Assembly: GCA_021904315.1 (NCBI GenBank)
Contig: CM038926.1
Coordinates: 1,768,718 to 1,832,717, forward strand
Origin: Sphagnum magellanicum
Taxonomy: Eukaryota > Streptophyta > Sphagnopsida > Sphagnales > Sphagnaceae
Reading direction: 5' to 3'
DNA length: 64,000 nt
Of this stretch, positions 25,030-35,913 are shown in pieces. The translations under genes were made by a program, and so were the position numbers. The notes beneath the pieces are model-generated. The model saw only the letters and a list, made by a program, of their open reading frames with translations, ran no database searches and was not told the DNA's origin. Positions within the stretch are counted from its first letter, which is position 1. Each line of letters opens with the position of its first letter.

Positions 25030-26150
25030 TCAAAGTTATGTTATTAGATTTATTGGTTTGTAATTCTTAGTTTGTTATAAAATATAATTTGTAAGGAATA
25101 ATTTCAGAAATTCATTTCAATATGAGCTCACTTGCATGTATAATTTTTTATGTTCATAGATGAGGCCCCACGAACATTGTTTTTTAGTTGATTGGTTAGG
25201 CAATGTTTTTGGGGGCTAGGTTTTGCCCAGTGCTTGCTAATAGTTTAGTTGGCTAATTGGTCACTAAACTTGTTGGTCAACCTTTATCTTGTGACATCAT
25301 GCATGTATTCGAATCTCAACAAATTGATGCTCAAGTGAAATGGATTTCTCAAATTTTAGTGAGCATTGGAATTTATAAACATTTATTTAAGCATCATGCC
25401 AAGTTTGGACTCCATATATAGGAGTATTGACCTTAGGTTTATATGTTTGGAATCACTTGAATGAGTATTCAAAACCTAAAAATGTTTATATATTTGGAAA
25501 GAAATTTTTTTTTGGGTAGTATTTGATGAAGTCAGTAGGGAAGTTGTGGTAGTTAAGTCATTATCATTGTTAGAACACTTCAATTGTTGTTGAACACTTT
25601 CCATATCTCCCATATTCTCGTTGCCATCTTTGTTCTAGGGTTTCATGGAAGGGTTCATGATGTGGAAGAGCAACAATTGAAGGCGACTGTAGCATTGATT
25701 GAGTTAATTGTTCTTTACGAGTTGTATGGCATTAAAGATTTTGATCATTGTTCATGATCAACATCTTTACGAGCCAATTGGCATTAAAAAACTTATAACT
25801 ATCTTTGCTTTGAAAATTTGATGGTTCTTGCATTTTGTTTTCCTATATTGGAAAATCTAGGAGCCTTAAATGACACAAAATTAAAGATGTATCTTCTTTG
25901 ATAGCCAAGTCTTACGGTAAGCACTAATGAAAAAAGGAAAAGGTTCCAATTTACTCGATTAAAAGTACATGGATTATTTTGAAAAATTCATGAAATAATT
26001 TTTTTTTTCTAAACTTGCATATACTTGTTCATTATTATTCATTCAATGCCTCTTACAAAACTAAGAACATGATTAAGAATAAAAGAAAATATTTTAGCAC
26101 AACTTGAAATAAATAGTGAAAAAAATGATATAAAAATAAAATAAAATAAG
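25030..26150 (+). repeat. Right arm of the 1.1-kb inverted repeat
   Basis: This is the reverse-complement counterpart of 1-1130. Landmarks: gaaattcatttcaatatgag near 25110 pairs with about 1020-1040; ggttcatgatgtggaa near 25650 pairs with about 476-491; cattcaatgcctcttacaaa near 26040 pairs with about 85-105. The two arms enclose about 24 kb carrying the ankyrin, PPR, helicase, rbcS, hAT and PHD-like sequences. The element type is unknown. Confidence 0.75.
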
Positions 26151-27769
26151 TAAAATATAAAGAAATGTAAAACTAGGAAATACAATCAAAAATAAAATAA
26201 AGAGCATTGAGTAAGAAGAAGAAAAGAATAATATAAAAAGTAACAATTAAAAAAAATGAAAATTAAAGTAAAAGAGTGGAGGATGGAAATAAAGGGGGAA
26301 AATGCCCATCTAAGAGGACTTCACGACCTATTAGGTAGATGGTAATGATGACATCTGGTAGGAAAAATCAAAGAATCAAGGCCCATGAGTGCCTAATATT
26401 TTGAAAATGGCTACTTTTAACCACTAGACCCTCCTTCTCTCATTATGAATTTGTAAAAAAAAATCAACCCCCTCCCCTTCCTTAACTTTTCAACACCCTA
26501 AAAAAAAATAATAATAAATAAATAAACCCCCTCCCCCTCCCCCTCCCCCTCCCATCCCCCTTCAACATATAAAAAAAAAAAACCTTGACCCCCTTAGCCA
26601 CTCAACAATGAAATTTTTTTTTAAAAAAAAAATTAACCCCCTTCCCCTCTTCCTTCCACATGTCAAATGAAGGAGAGAAAAAAAACATTAACCTCTAACC
26701 CCTCCCCCTCAACAGTAAAAAATTAAAAAAAATATGAATTTGGGCGCACCCCCCCCCCTTTAACAATAAAAAAAACAACATGAAACAACTCTCATGGCCC
26801 CTTCAACAGTAAAAAGTAATTTCCAAAAGTTACAAGCAATAAAAAAAAGTAATAAAAAGTAATAAAAAGTGAAAAGAAGTCAACAAAAATAGCCCCCCAC
26901 TACACTCAAACAACCCCCCATTCCAGTGGGTTTTTAGTGATCAAACAGCCCTTAGCCCCTGTCCTTATGGGCGTAGTGGGGAAATCATATGTATAGGCTG
27001 TTAATGAGGCCAAAATCCAAAAACTTAGGGTCATTTTGAACAACTGAATAAATTAATAAATAAAGAGGCACACCCTTTTCCCCCCCGAAACAATCAACCC
27101 TAAACCCTCAAACGACTCACCTTGCCCCCTTGAATAGTAAAAAGTTTGGAAAAAATTTAAGTGGAATAGCCTATTGAGTAGATGGTGCTCATGACATCCG
27201 AAAAAACACCCATGAATGCTTAATGGCTACCCTAAACCCGACCCCTCCCCCCATAATGAATTTGTAAAAAAACATAACCCCCTTCCCCTCCCTAGCCACT
27301 CCACAATGAAAAAAACGTTTCCAAAAAAAAATGTACCCATTGCCCCCCTCCTCCTTCCACATTTCCAATGAAGGGAAAAAAATAACATTAACCTCCACCC
27401 CCCTCCCCCTCAACAATAGAAAAAAAATCAAGGTGCACCCTTTCCCCCGTCGCACAATCAATACAATATAAACCATGGCCCTTCTCCACAGTAAAAAGTA
27501 ATTTATCAAAGTTACAAGTAGTAAAAAAATAACAAAAAGTAACAAACCTTACCCCTTTCAACAGTAAAAAGTAACTTACAAAAGTTACAAATAGTACAAA
27601 AAGTAACAAAAAGTAACAAAAAGTCAACAAAAACAGCCCGGCACTCTTCTAAAACAGCTCGACACTGCTGTGTATTTTTCCCAGTCAAACAGCCCATAGC
27701 CCACGGCATTACACCCATAATGCCCGGATCATACCTTAAGGCTACAAGCCCCACCATAAGGGCACTTTC
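26151..27769. repeat. C-rich/A-rich low-complexity DNA with a diverged direct repeat
   Basis: Strings of CCCCCT and poly-A words dominate. The block at about 26400-26950 (cattatgaatttgtaaaaaa, tccttccacatgtcaaatga, caacagtaaaaagtaatttc) recurs in the same order at about 27240-27680 with many substitutions. That makes it an old direct duplication of roughly 0.8-kb period. Long minus-strand frames through it (rich in F, L and G) are low-complexity artefacts. No gene is supported. Confidence 0.6.
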
Positions 27770-28589
27770 TTGGGTTTTCGGGATCCCCAAGCAACTTTAT
27801 GGACTGCAACTGTCCAAACTTTGAAATTCTGTGAAAAAACAGGAAAAGTCAACCAAGGACTAGAAAGTCAAACCCCCCCATATCTTTCAAATGGTGATAG
27901 ATTAAGGGAATTTTTTTGCACCATCGTGCTTAGAACACTTGAAAATGGGGGGGTAGGTCACCTCCAAATCCCTAAAAAAAAACCACAACAAGGTCAAAAT
28001 GCCCATGTAAACCAAAACCCGAAATCTTCTATATCTTGCAAATCGTCCATTAAAAGCCAAAAATAACTCCGCCACTAGTTTCAAAACGCTTGAAAATGGG
28101 GGGTTTCAAATGGTGATAGATTAAGGGAATTTTATTGCACCATTGGATTCAGAACCCTCAAAAATGGGGGGGTAGGTCAACTCAAAACCCAAAAAAAAAA
28201 CCCAATTTTGGTGGGAACACCCATGTAACCCTAAACCCTAAACCCTGGACATAAAGCTAAACCCAAGCAACTTTATAAACTGCACTGTCCAAACTTTGAA
28301 ATTCTGTGACAAAACAGAAAAAATCAACCAGGGACTGAAAAGTCAAACCCCCCCATATCTTCTAAATGGTGAAGGATTATGGTGGGTTTTTCACACCATT
28401 GGATTCAAAACACTTGAAAATGGGGGGATAGGTCATCTCCAAATCCCAAAAAAAAAACCGCAATTGGGTCCAAATGCCCATGTAACCCAAAAACCCCAAA
28501 TCTTCAATATCTTCCAAACCCTACACTTTTAGGCAAAAATAACTCCACCAATAACTTTAAAACACTTGAAAAGGGGGGGGTAGGTCACA
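27770..28589 (+). repeat. Tandem repeat bordering the plastid insert
   Basis: The unit with caagcaactttatggactgc and ccaaactttgaaattctgtg starts at about 27788 and again at about 28264, a period of roughly 475 bp. The shorter word cacttgaaaatgggggg followed by gtaggtca occurs near 27940, 28087, 28420 and 28563. The last copy is cut at GTAGGTCACAT, where rpoA sequence begins. This is non-plastid, probably satellite- or LTR-derived DNA. Confidence 0.65.
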
Positions 28590-29233
28590 TTTGGGAGTAA
28601 CACTTCCATTGGTCCATATTTCAATAAAAAGTATTTCTTGTGTCTCGTTTTTATTTTCAAAAGAATGAACACTATAATTTGCATTTCGGATAGGTGTAAA
28701 TATAGCATCTACAGAGAAGTAACCATCTGCAGATTTTATTGAATCCTGCGTACGATACCCACAATCTTTCTCAATTTTTAATTCAATATCTAAATGAATT
28801 GCTTTAGTAAAGGTGGCTATGTATTGCGTAGTATCAATCATTTCAACAGAAGGTGGGAATACGATATTTCGAGCTGTTACTTCTTTGGGTCCAAAAATAG
28901 ATAGAAATGTTTTTTGAGTTTCGCAAGAATTACTTTTACTTTTAAGTACGATTTCTTTCAAGTTGATTAAAATATCGCGCACCAATTCTTGAATGCCTAA
29001 TATTGTAGAATATTCATGTGTCACTTTTCAGATTTTGCACGTGTGATACATGTTCCTTCGACTCCTCCAAGTAGTGCTCTGCGCACAGCAATTCCTACTG
29101 TATTGGCTTGACCACTTCTGAATGGAGATATGGCGAATCGACCATAATGAAGACGTTCACTATCTACTTTGGATTCAACACACCTCCACTGCAGTACTCT
29201 AGCGGAGACTAGTACTTCTTCATTCCGAATCAT
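28590..29233 (-). pseudogene. rpoA: Plastid RNA polymerase alpha subunit, 3'-truncated and frameshifted
   Basis: From [16 protein letters not shown] at 29233 the frame reads [20 protein letters not shown] and [17 protein letters not shown], the N-terminal domain of the alpha subunit. It then hits a frameshift at about 29022 (one base missing after SEK) and resumes THEYSTILGIQEL through EIWTNGSVTPK. At 28590 the plastid sequence ends and satellite-like DNA starts, so the rest of the N-terminal domain and the whole C-terminal domain are lost. The intact protein (about 340 residues) nucleates assembly of the plastid-encoded polymerase. rpoA still being in the plastid set argues against mosses that have moved it to the nucleus. 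Confidence 0.9.
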
Positions 29234-29267
29234 ATTAAGTAAGAGCTCTTTAGAATATATTTCATCC

Positions 29268-29660
29268 TTATACATGTCTTTTTTTAGGAGGTCTACATCC
29301 ATTATGTGGCATGGGAGTCACGTCACGTACAAAATTAAATATTACACCACTTCTCCGAATGGCTTGTAATGTTGTATCTCTTCTTGGACCGGGACCACTT
29401 ATCATGACTTCTGCTTGTTTCATACCTTGATCAATTAACATATAAATAGCATTTTCCGCCGCAGTTTGAACAGCAAAAGGCATACTTTTTTTCGTACCCT
29501 TAAAACCACAGGCACCCGCAGAGGACCAAGAAATAGCTTGTCCCCGGATATCTGTAATAGTAACAATTGTATTATTAAAACTGGCTCGAATATGAATAAC
29601 TCCTTTAAGTATTATACGTCTTCCTTTACATAAACTAATTTTTTTTACAGGTTTTGTCAT
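29268..29660 (-). CDS. rps11: Plastid ribosomal protein uS11 (open, within the NUPT)
   Basis: This is an uninterrupted 130-codon frame of normal length: [15 protein letters not shown], then [48 protein letters not shown] and the conserved end [18 protein letters not shown]. In the plastid it forms part of the 30S platform. It sits between rpoA and rpl36 as in the native operon. Intact here, but expression from a nuclear insert with no transit peptide is unlikely. Confidence 0.93.
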   Translation of the reverse strand: MTKPVKKISLCKGRRIILKGVIHIRASFNNTIVTITDIRGQAISWSSAGACGFKGTKKSMPFAVQTAAENAIYMLIDQGMKQAEVMISGPGPRRDTTLQAIRRSGVIFNFVRDVTPMPHNGCRPPKKRHV

Positions 29661-29780
29661 AGTTATTCTCGCGTATATGATTTAGAAATCAAATATATAT
29701 ATAGAATATAGAATTTATGTTATTATTTTTACTTATTAGATTCATTTGGGTTCCCAACACTGATAATTCAGAAAAGAGGG

Positions 29781-29894
29781 TTACCCTTGTCTTTGCTTAT
29801 GCTTCGAATTAGAACAAACCACCATAATTCGTTTTTGTCTACGAATCAGTCGACAATTCTCACAAATTTTACGAACAGAAGCACGAATTTTCAT
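29781..29894 (-). CDS. rpl36: Plastid ribosomal protein bL36
   Basis: A 37-codon frame from ATG 29894 to TAA 29781 reads [20 protein letters not shown] and ends [10 protein letters not shown]. It has the zinc-binding C-x2-C and later Cys/His residues of bL36. Length and position between rps11 and infA are normal. It is too short for simple frame finding but unmistakable. Confidence 0.9.
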   Translation of the reverse strand: MKIRASVRKICENCRLIRRQKRIMVVCSNSKHKQRQG

Positions 29895-30013
29895 GTTTGT
29901 ATTCCTCACTCTGATACAATCAATAATATAAAAAAATGTAGAGTTTTTTTATTTATGCCAATTAACTCCCTTTTTTATTTTCCCTATTTCCCATTTCCAT
30001 TTTGGAGAGTTAC

Positions 30014-30250
30014 TTAACCATTTGGAGATTTGGTACAGAGTCGATGGATTATACGTCCTTTAGTTAGATCATAGGGACTCAATTCTACTTTTACCCTATC
30101 CCTTGGTAGTATTCTTATATAATTGCGTCTTATTTTTCCCGAAATATGGGTTAGAACTTCGCACCCATTATCTAGAGAAACCCGAAACATGGCATTGGGG
30201 AGTGATTTAGTAACTATACCTTCCATATCAATTAGATTTTGTTTCTTCAT
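30014..30250 (-). CDS. infA: Plastid translation initiation factor IF-1
   Basis: The start is set at [19 protein letters not shown] (30250), because the in-frame extension upstream is a lysine run from intergenic sequence. The 78-codon product has the S1/OB-fold hallmarks [40 protein letters not shown] and RIIHR. The gene is open, although infA is often lost in flowering plants. It sits between rpl36 and rps8. Confidence 0.92.
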   Translation of the reverse strand: MKKQNLIDMEGIVTKSLPNAMFRVSLDNGCEVLTHISGKIRRNYIRILPRDRVKVELSPYDLTKGRIIHRLCTKSPNG

Positions 30251-30372
30251 TAAAGGGGAAATCTCCTTTTTTTTTTTTTTATTGACTAACATTGGTAAAT
30301 ATAGCATTAGCTAGCCTCTTTTATTTATGAGGATTCCCCCACGCAAAATGGTTTAAACAAAATGTAGATGAA

Positions 30373-30770
30373 TTACCATACATAACATAGAATTTCTCCT
30401 CCTATTTGTTTTTGGCGTGCCTCCCGATCTGTTACAATTCCTTGAGAAGTGGAAAGAATAGCAATTCCTATTCCACCTAGAACTTTGGGAATTTCTTTAT
30501 GGTTGGAATAAATCCTTAAACCGGGTTTGCTAATATGCCGTAAAGTAGTTATCTGTGGTTTTTTTTCTTCCCTCGATATTTTAGTGTAAAAACTAAAAAA
30601 AAGTTTTTATCTTCTTGATGTTCCCTGAAACTTTCCATAAAACCTTCTCATAGAAGAATTTTTCCGATATCTCTAGTAGTATTAGTAGCAGGTATCTGAA
30701 CTACTTTTGTTATTCTTAAGTTTGCATTTCTTATAGATGTAATCATACTAGCAATGGTATCGTTACCCAT
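30373..30770 (-). pseudogene. rps8: Plastid ribosomal protein uS8, with stop and frameshift
   Basis: From ATG 30770 the frame reads [20 protein letters not shown] and [10 protein letters not shown], then TGA (30648-30650) where relatives have Arg (ILLREGF). After EGFMESFREHQED a frame slip occurs in an A-rich run near 30590-30610. The sequence resumes [20 protein letters not shown], then [17 protein letters not shown] and [16 protein letters not shown] with TAA at 30373. Total length 398 bp is not a multiple of three, confirming the indel. Confidence 0.88.
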
Positions 30771-31142
30771 AGAGACTCCTTCTTACTATTAATATAAATA
30801 AGCTTTCTAAGTATGTTAGAAGAAAAAAAGTTCTGAGATAAAAATTCATTTTATTCTTTTTGGGAATTCTCCTCAATCATAGAGTAGAGATAGTGAAAAT
30901 CCAGAGGAAGATATATACAATAACCAATTATTTGGTTTTTTTCCGAGGAAATTCAAGTAATTGAGGAAAGATTCATTTCCATCAAAAAAAAAGAGTTAGC
31001 AATAGTATTTATTACTCAAGTTACCCGTGGGAAGCGGTAAGAAAATATAAGTATATATATGTAAATGCGAAGTTTTTTTAGTTCCAACTTATTAAACTCA
31101 AAATACTATTAATTCAAGTATTTCGTTACTTCTCCTCCTCAT
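30771..31142. other. Plastid spacer between rps8 and rpl14
   Basis: This is AT-rich plastid intergenic DNA. The native operon has no further gene at this place, and no coding similarity is visible. Confidence 0.6.
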
Positions 31143-31511
31143 TTATAATACTTCAGGAGCCAACGAAACTATTTTGGTAAAATCAGATTCTCATAATTCT
31201 CGAGCGACTGGACCAAAAACACGAGTTCCTTTAGGATTTCCTTCTTGATTTATGACGACGGCAGCATTGTCATCGAATTGCACACTCGTTCCATTTTTAC
31301 GTTTGAGTTCTTTACAAGTACGTACAACTACTGCCCTAACTACTTCTGATTTTTTGAGAGGCATATTCGGTATCGCTTCCTTAACCAAGGCAATAATAAC
31401 ATCACCAATATGTGCATATTTCCGATTACTAGCTCCTAATACTCGAATACACATCAGTTTTCGAACCCCACTATTATCTGCTACATTCAAGTAAGTTTGA
31501 GTCTGAATCAT
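31143..31511 (-). pseudogene. rpl14: Plastid ribosomal protein uL14, with one in-frame stop
   Basis: The frame from ATG 31511 reads [54 protein letters not shown] and [19 protein letters not shown]. It then meets TGA (31191-31193) where the family has Arg, and continues in frame ESDFTKIVSLAPEVL to TAA at 31143. With the stop read through, the length is 122 residues, exactly normal. The stop is explained by CGA to TGA. A run of about 17 C lies just upstream, at 31537-31554. Confidence 0.9.
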
Positions 31512-31536
31512 TTTTCCATTTTATTGGAGGGATCAA

Positions 31537-31613
31537 CCCCCCCCCCCCCCCCCCAAGAGGAGGGAGAAATAAAAAAAAAGGGGGGTCAGGGGGGGGGATA
31601 TTACTAATTTCAT
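31537..31613. repeat. Long C and G homopolymer tracts upstream of rpl14
   Basis: About seventeen C occur in a row, followed within 50 bp by short G runs of four to nine. Similar G runs occur at 44509-44518, 46024-46035 and 50103-50112. Homopolymers this long probably grew by slippage; some fall in coding sequence. Confidence 0.8.
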
Positions 31614-31670
31614 TTATATAATAATTCTTTCCTATCGTTATAGGGAGTTTTCCTCATCTATTACTTGTCC

Positions 31671-32910
31671 CTATCCATCATTATACCCATCACTCATATT
31701 TTTATCGGATATAGCAGTAACAAATTGAGTACGTATAGGCATTTTGTATGCAGCTATTCTCATGGCTGCTCTAGCAACAGTTTCTGGTATTCCACTTATT
31801 TCATAAAGTATTCTATTCGGTTTAACGATAGATACCGAATATTCTGGAGACCCTTTTCCTGAACCCATACGTGTTTCTGCAGGTCGCATAGTTATAGGTT
31901 TGTCGGGAAATATACGTATCCATATTTTTCCATCGCGACGGGCATAACGAGTAATTGCTCGTCATCCCGCTTCTATTTGTCTAGACGTAATCCAAGCCAG
32001 TTCGAATGCTTGGAGGCCAAATCTACCAAAACAAATGGAATTACCTCGAGTAGCTATCCCCCTCATTTGCCTTCTATGTTGTTTACAAAATTTCGTTCTT
32101 TAAGGGTTATAGTCGATTAAGGGTTATAGTCGATTCATCCTCCTATCTCTACTTCAAAATCGGACATGAAAGTTTTCTTTCATCCGGCTTCTCGTGAGTA
32201 AAATTTTCCATTCCACGAAATTAGTAATTCGATAAACTTATGCAATAAAGGTTTCATGGGCGAATATTAACTCATTTAGAATTGGCTCGAGATATTATCT
32301 CCAATTAGTCATTTTTAGCTTCTCTATGGATTGGGAATCGTTACCAATTCGGTTTATTTCACCATCCTACCCGAAAATGAAATAAGATTGAACATTCCAT
32401 CTATTCATTTATGGGTTTCATCGTTCCCATTACTTCCAGATTGACATTTAGGTTCCTTCCTTGCAGTGGAGCTTTCTCTCTATCAATATATAGTCAATTT
32501 TCCTAGTATTCTTTGATATAAAGCTCTTTTTTTTCTTATTTCCTTCAAAAATATATTAATTATTGTAATAGAAGAATTTCTTTTTATGCTTTATCACACT
32601 GCTTTGCTTTTTAAAAGGTTAACTCTAACCATGCGACTTCGTAGTGATAGATATAATAATAATAATAATAATAATAATATATAATAATTTTTTTATTAAA
32701 GAAAACTATAAAATACTTTCGCGCTTCGTATACTTCATCTATGTAAAAAAGCTTTTAAACGAATGTAACTACGACTTATTCATTCGTTTATTGAGTCGCC
32801 CCAATACGAAGTATGAGTTATTTCCTAGTAGAAATTAGAATCGTGCTTTTTTATTTTTGATTCATTTGACTCAAAAAAACAGCGATTCGAATGAGTCGCA
32901 CACTAAGCAT
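31671..32910 (-). pseudogene. rpl16: Plastid ribosomal protein uL16 with group II intron, one stop
   Basis: Exon 1 is the usual nine bases (M-L-S, 32902-32910), directly followed by the group II intron start GTGCGACTC. Exon 2 (about 32106-31671) reads [40 protein letters not shown], then TGA (31962-31964) in place of Arg in EAG-R-RAITRY, and on through [20 protein letters not shown] and [12 protein letters not shown]. Intron domain V is seen at about 32163-32200 (GCCGGATGAAAG...CTTTCATGTCCG). A 17-bp tandem duplication (aagggttatagtcgatt, twice) lies at about 32102-32136 near the intron 3' end. The gene lies between rpl14 and rps3. Confidence 0.88.
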
Positions 32911-33026
32911 AGCAATTTTGTTGGAATGGTTAATAAGATTAAATAAGATTATAAGTGGAGTTTGGAAACGATAAAAATTGGAAAAATTCAATATTTTTCT
33001 ATAAAAAATGAAATCAAAAGGATCAA

Positions 33027-33677
33027 CTATTTTTCGTCTTGGAATATCCAAACTTTTATTCCTAATACTCCATAAATAGTTTGAGTCGGATAGTAACAAT
33101 AACCAATTCTAGCTCGAAGAGTTTGTAGAGGAACTCTACCCTCTCTAGCCCATTCTACATGAGCAGTTTCAGCCCCATTAAGACGTCCCGCAATTTGTAT
33201 TTTAATACCTCTTATATCGTTTTTTGCCAATTCAATAGCTTTTTTCATGGTTCTTCTAAAAGCGACTCTACTTTCTAGTTGTAGAGCAATATATTCCGCA
33301 AGAATATTCGGTTGCCCATATGGTTTTGGTATTTCTGTCAAAGTCATGTGAAGCTTACGATCCCCAAAATGGAGAAGATTCCGTACATCTACTTTCAATT
33401 GTTCAATCCCTCGGCCACCACTTTCTACCAATAATGCGAGAAATCCCGTATGTATTTCGACTTGAATCAAATCTGTTTTTCTTTTTATCTCAATATGTGC
33501 AATTCTTCCATAATTAGAAGAACTTCTTATATGTTTACGTACGTAAATTTCGATGCAATTACGCATTTCCCGATCCCAAAGAAGTTTAGAATAATTTTTC
33601 GGTTGTGCGAACCAATAAGAATGATGATTTTGGGTCAAACCGAGTCGAAAACCAAATGGGTTCATTTTTTGTCCCAT
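33027..33677 (-). CDS. rps3: Plastid ribosomal protein uS3 (open)
   Basis: This is an uninterrupted frame of 216 codons beginning [20 protein letters not shown]. It contains the KH-domain region ([20 protein letters not shown]) and the end [20 protein letters not shown], then [14 protein letters not shown]. Length is normal for a plastid rps3. It sits between rpl16 and rpl22 in the native order. Confidence 0.93.
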   Translation of the reverse strand: MGQKMNPFGFRLGLTQNHHSYWFAQPKNYSKLLWDREMRNCIEIYVRKHIRSSSNYGRIAHIEIKRKTDLIQVEIHTGFLALLVESGGRGIEQLKVDVRNLLHFGDRKLHMTLTEIPKPYGQPNILAEYIALQLESRVAFRRTMKKAIELAKNDIRGIKIQIAGRLNGAETAHVEWAREGRVPLQTLRARIGYCYYPTQTIYGVLGIKVWIFQDEK

Positions 33678-33739
33678 GCATCTCTTCCTTCTTTCAATGA
33701 TATTAGCATAAAACCTTCCATATTCTTTTTTTTATCGGA

Positions 33740-34096
33740 TCATCCATTTTTAACCGTAATAGTTATATGACAAGTAGGCTTATGTATGGGATAAGCACGT
33801 CCTTGAGCTCTGGGTTGAAATCTCTTCAGGGTAGTACCTCCATCTACTTTAGCTTCACTTACAATCAAATTGGTTTTATTCAAATTTGAATTGCGACTTG
33901 CATTTGTTGCTGCGGAAGAAAGCAATCGTAATATGGGATGACATGCTCGGTAAGGCATAAATTCTAATAGCATAAGTGCTTGTTCATACGAACGACCACG
34001 AATTTGATTAATTACTCTCCGTGCTTTATGAGCAGACATACGTATATATTTAGCTGAGGCTCGGATTTCCTCCGAATTTGAGCCATTAGTTCTCAT
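33740..34096 (-). CDS. rpl22: Plastid ribosomal protein uL22 (open)
   Basis: A 118-codon frame reads [35 protein letters not shown] and [20 protein letters not shown], which is typical of uL22 and its exit-tunnel loop. The gene is full length without stops. It lies just downstream of rps19. Confidence 0.92.
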   Translation of the reverse strand: MRTNGSNSEEIRASAKYIRMSAHKARRVINQIRGRSYEQALMLLEFMPYRACHPILRLLSSAATNASRNSNLNKTNLIVSEAKVDGGTTLKRFQPRAQGRAYPIHKPTCHITITVKNG

Positions 34097-34115
34097 TTTG
34101 GGTGTTACCTCCTAA

Positions 34116-34394
34116 TCAACGACGAGATTTCTTATCACTTCTTGCATGTCCCCGAAAAGTTCGAGTAGGTGCGAATTCTCCCAATTTATGGCCTACCATA
34201 CGATCTGTTATATAAATAGGTAAATGTTCCCGCCTGTTATGAACAGCAATAGTATGACCAATCATTGTGGGTACAATGGTAGATGCGCAAGACCAAGTTA
34301 CTATTACTTTTTTTTCTCCTCCTACATTAAGATCTTTAATTCTTCTCAGTAAATGATCAGCCACGAAAGGGCCTTTTTTTAGTGAACGTGTCAT
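34116..34394 (-). CDS. rps19: Plastid ribosomal protein uS19 (open)
   Basis: The start is chosen at [20 protein letters not shown] (34394), matching family length of 92 residues; the in-frame MA two codons earlier is spurious. Conserved blocks are [40 protein letters not shown] and [10 protein letters not shown]. It is intact. Confidence 0.92.
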   Translation of the reverse strand: MTRSLKKGPFVADHLLRRIKDLNVGGEKKVIVTWSCASTIVPTMIGHTIAVHNRREHLPIYITDRMVGHKLGEFAPTRTFRGHARSDKKSRR

Positions 34395-34419
34395 TGCCAA
34401 CTACCTTCTGTGTTTTTAT

Positions 34420-35905
34420 TTATCTCCTTTCTCTTTTTGTACAAGTTTTTTTCCTAGCTTTTCTACGACGACGCAATATAAAATTATTACTATATTTATT
34501 ACTTTTACGAGTCCTCTTTCCAAGTGCAGTTCGACCCCAAGGAGTTAATGGTTTTTCCCTACCGATCGGGGCTCGGCCCTCACCACCCCCATGAGGATGA
34601 TCTACGGGGTTCATGACAACGCCTCTTACTCTGGGGCGTTTACCTAACTAACATTTGGATCCGGCTTTACCTATAGTTCGATTATTAGCATCAACGTGAC
34701 CCACTTGGCCAATTATAGCTAAACAATCCTGAGATATTAGAAGAACCTCTCCAGAAGGTAATCTTAGTGGGTCTAGTCGACCCCCCTTCGCAATAAGTTT
34801 GGCTACAGAGCCTGCAGCTCTCACTAATTTGCCACCTCTACTAGGTGTTATTTCTACATTGTGTATAGTTGTGCCTAAAGGCATATTGGTTGAAGTAGAC
34901 TATCACAAAGTCAAATGAATTGATCGCAATTTCTTCCCAAACTGTACAAGCCTTTTTCGAGGCATACAGCTTTCTGGGTGTATATAGCGTAATCCTTTTT
35001 TACTAATTACATCCTAGGTTTTCTCCTTCATCTGGCTTACTTCTATCTGTGTAGCTTCAGAATGAGTGACTTTACCAATTTACGTCAACATTTTTTTATG
35101 TTTCATAATATATGTTTCATAATAACTTAGGAGGCAAATTCTATTCTCTCTTTCTAGAATGAAAGAAAATTCATTATCTAGCTTCGAAATTGCCCTTGAC
35201 CACCAATTCGAATGTAATTAGTTCGTTCAAGTATATATTAAGGAACAACAAGGGTTGTTTGTATCTATATTTTTCTCCCTATGCTTAAGACAAACAAAAA
35301 TTTTCTCCATATTATTCTATATCCCCAAGGTTTATGACATAAATACTTCATAATACGATGCGATAAACTCAATCACATGCTATTGTTCCTCTTCAGTTTC
35401 CTTCTGAGGCTTATACCAATAAAAACAGATTTATTATTAGATTAGTGATGGATTTACAAGTTTTGCTACTATCCCAATTGATTTTCCAATTACGTAAATG
35501 AATAATTCAAACCGCACTCAAAGGTAGGGCATTTCCCACTAATATGGGAATGTCTATACTAGAAATAACAGTACCTCCAATTTTGATTCCTCGGGGATGT
35601 AAAATATATCGTTTTTCACCATCCTCATAATGTGTGAGACATATATTCGCATTACGATTAGGATCATACTCTATGGTTGTAATTTTACCAGAGATTTTTT
35701 TTTTATTTCGTCGAAAATCAATTTGTCGATACAAACGTTTGTGACCTCCCCCTCTATGTCGGCTAATAATAACCCCTCTATTATTACGACCCCTTTTATT
35801 ATGTTATCCATAAGTTAATTTCTTCTGAGGATTGGATCTCACTATTTCTTCAAATCCCGATACAGAACGATTGCGTGTACTTGGGGTATAGGCTTTATAC
35901 AGACA
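34420..35905 (-). pseudogene. rpl2: Plastid ribosomal protein uL2 with group II intron, two stops, 5' end cut
   Basis: Exon 1 (about 35905-35518) starts within [20 protein letters not shown], lacking the first few codons. It carries TAA (35804-35806) for Gln in YG-Q-HN, then reads [20 protein letters not shown] through LVGNALPL. The intron begins GTGCGGTTTG at about 35517. Exon 2 (from about 34890) reads [20 protein letters not shown] and [20 protein letters not shown], then TAG (34648-34650) where relatives have Trp, then [20 protein letters not shown] and [15 protein letters not shown] to the stop at 34420. The Trp stop needs a G-to-A change and so cannot be a U-to-C editing site. The 5' end is fused to 23S rRNA sequence at about 35908. 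Confidence 0.9.
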
Positions 35906-35913
35906 TTCTAGTA

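Noticed and set aside
26450-27770. Regular C-rich spacing as a possible CRISPR-like or regulatory array
   Set aside because: Unit lengths are irregular and the surroundings are eukaryotic; this is decayed repeat DNA.
27189-27790. Minus-strand open frames rich in Phe, Leu and Gly
   Set aside because: They come from C-rich/A-rich low-complexity DNA present as a diverged direct repeat; no family similarity.
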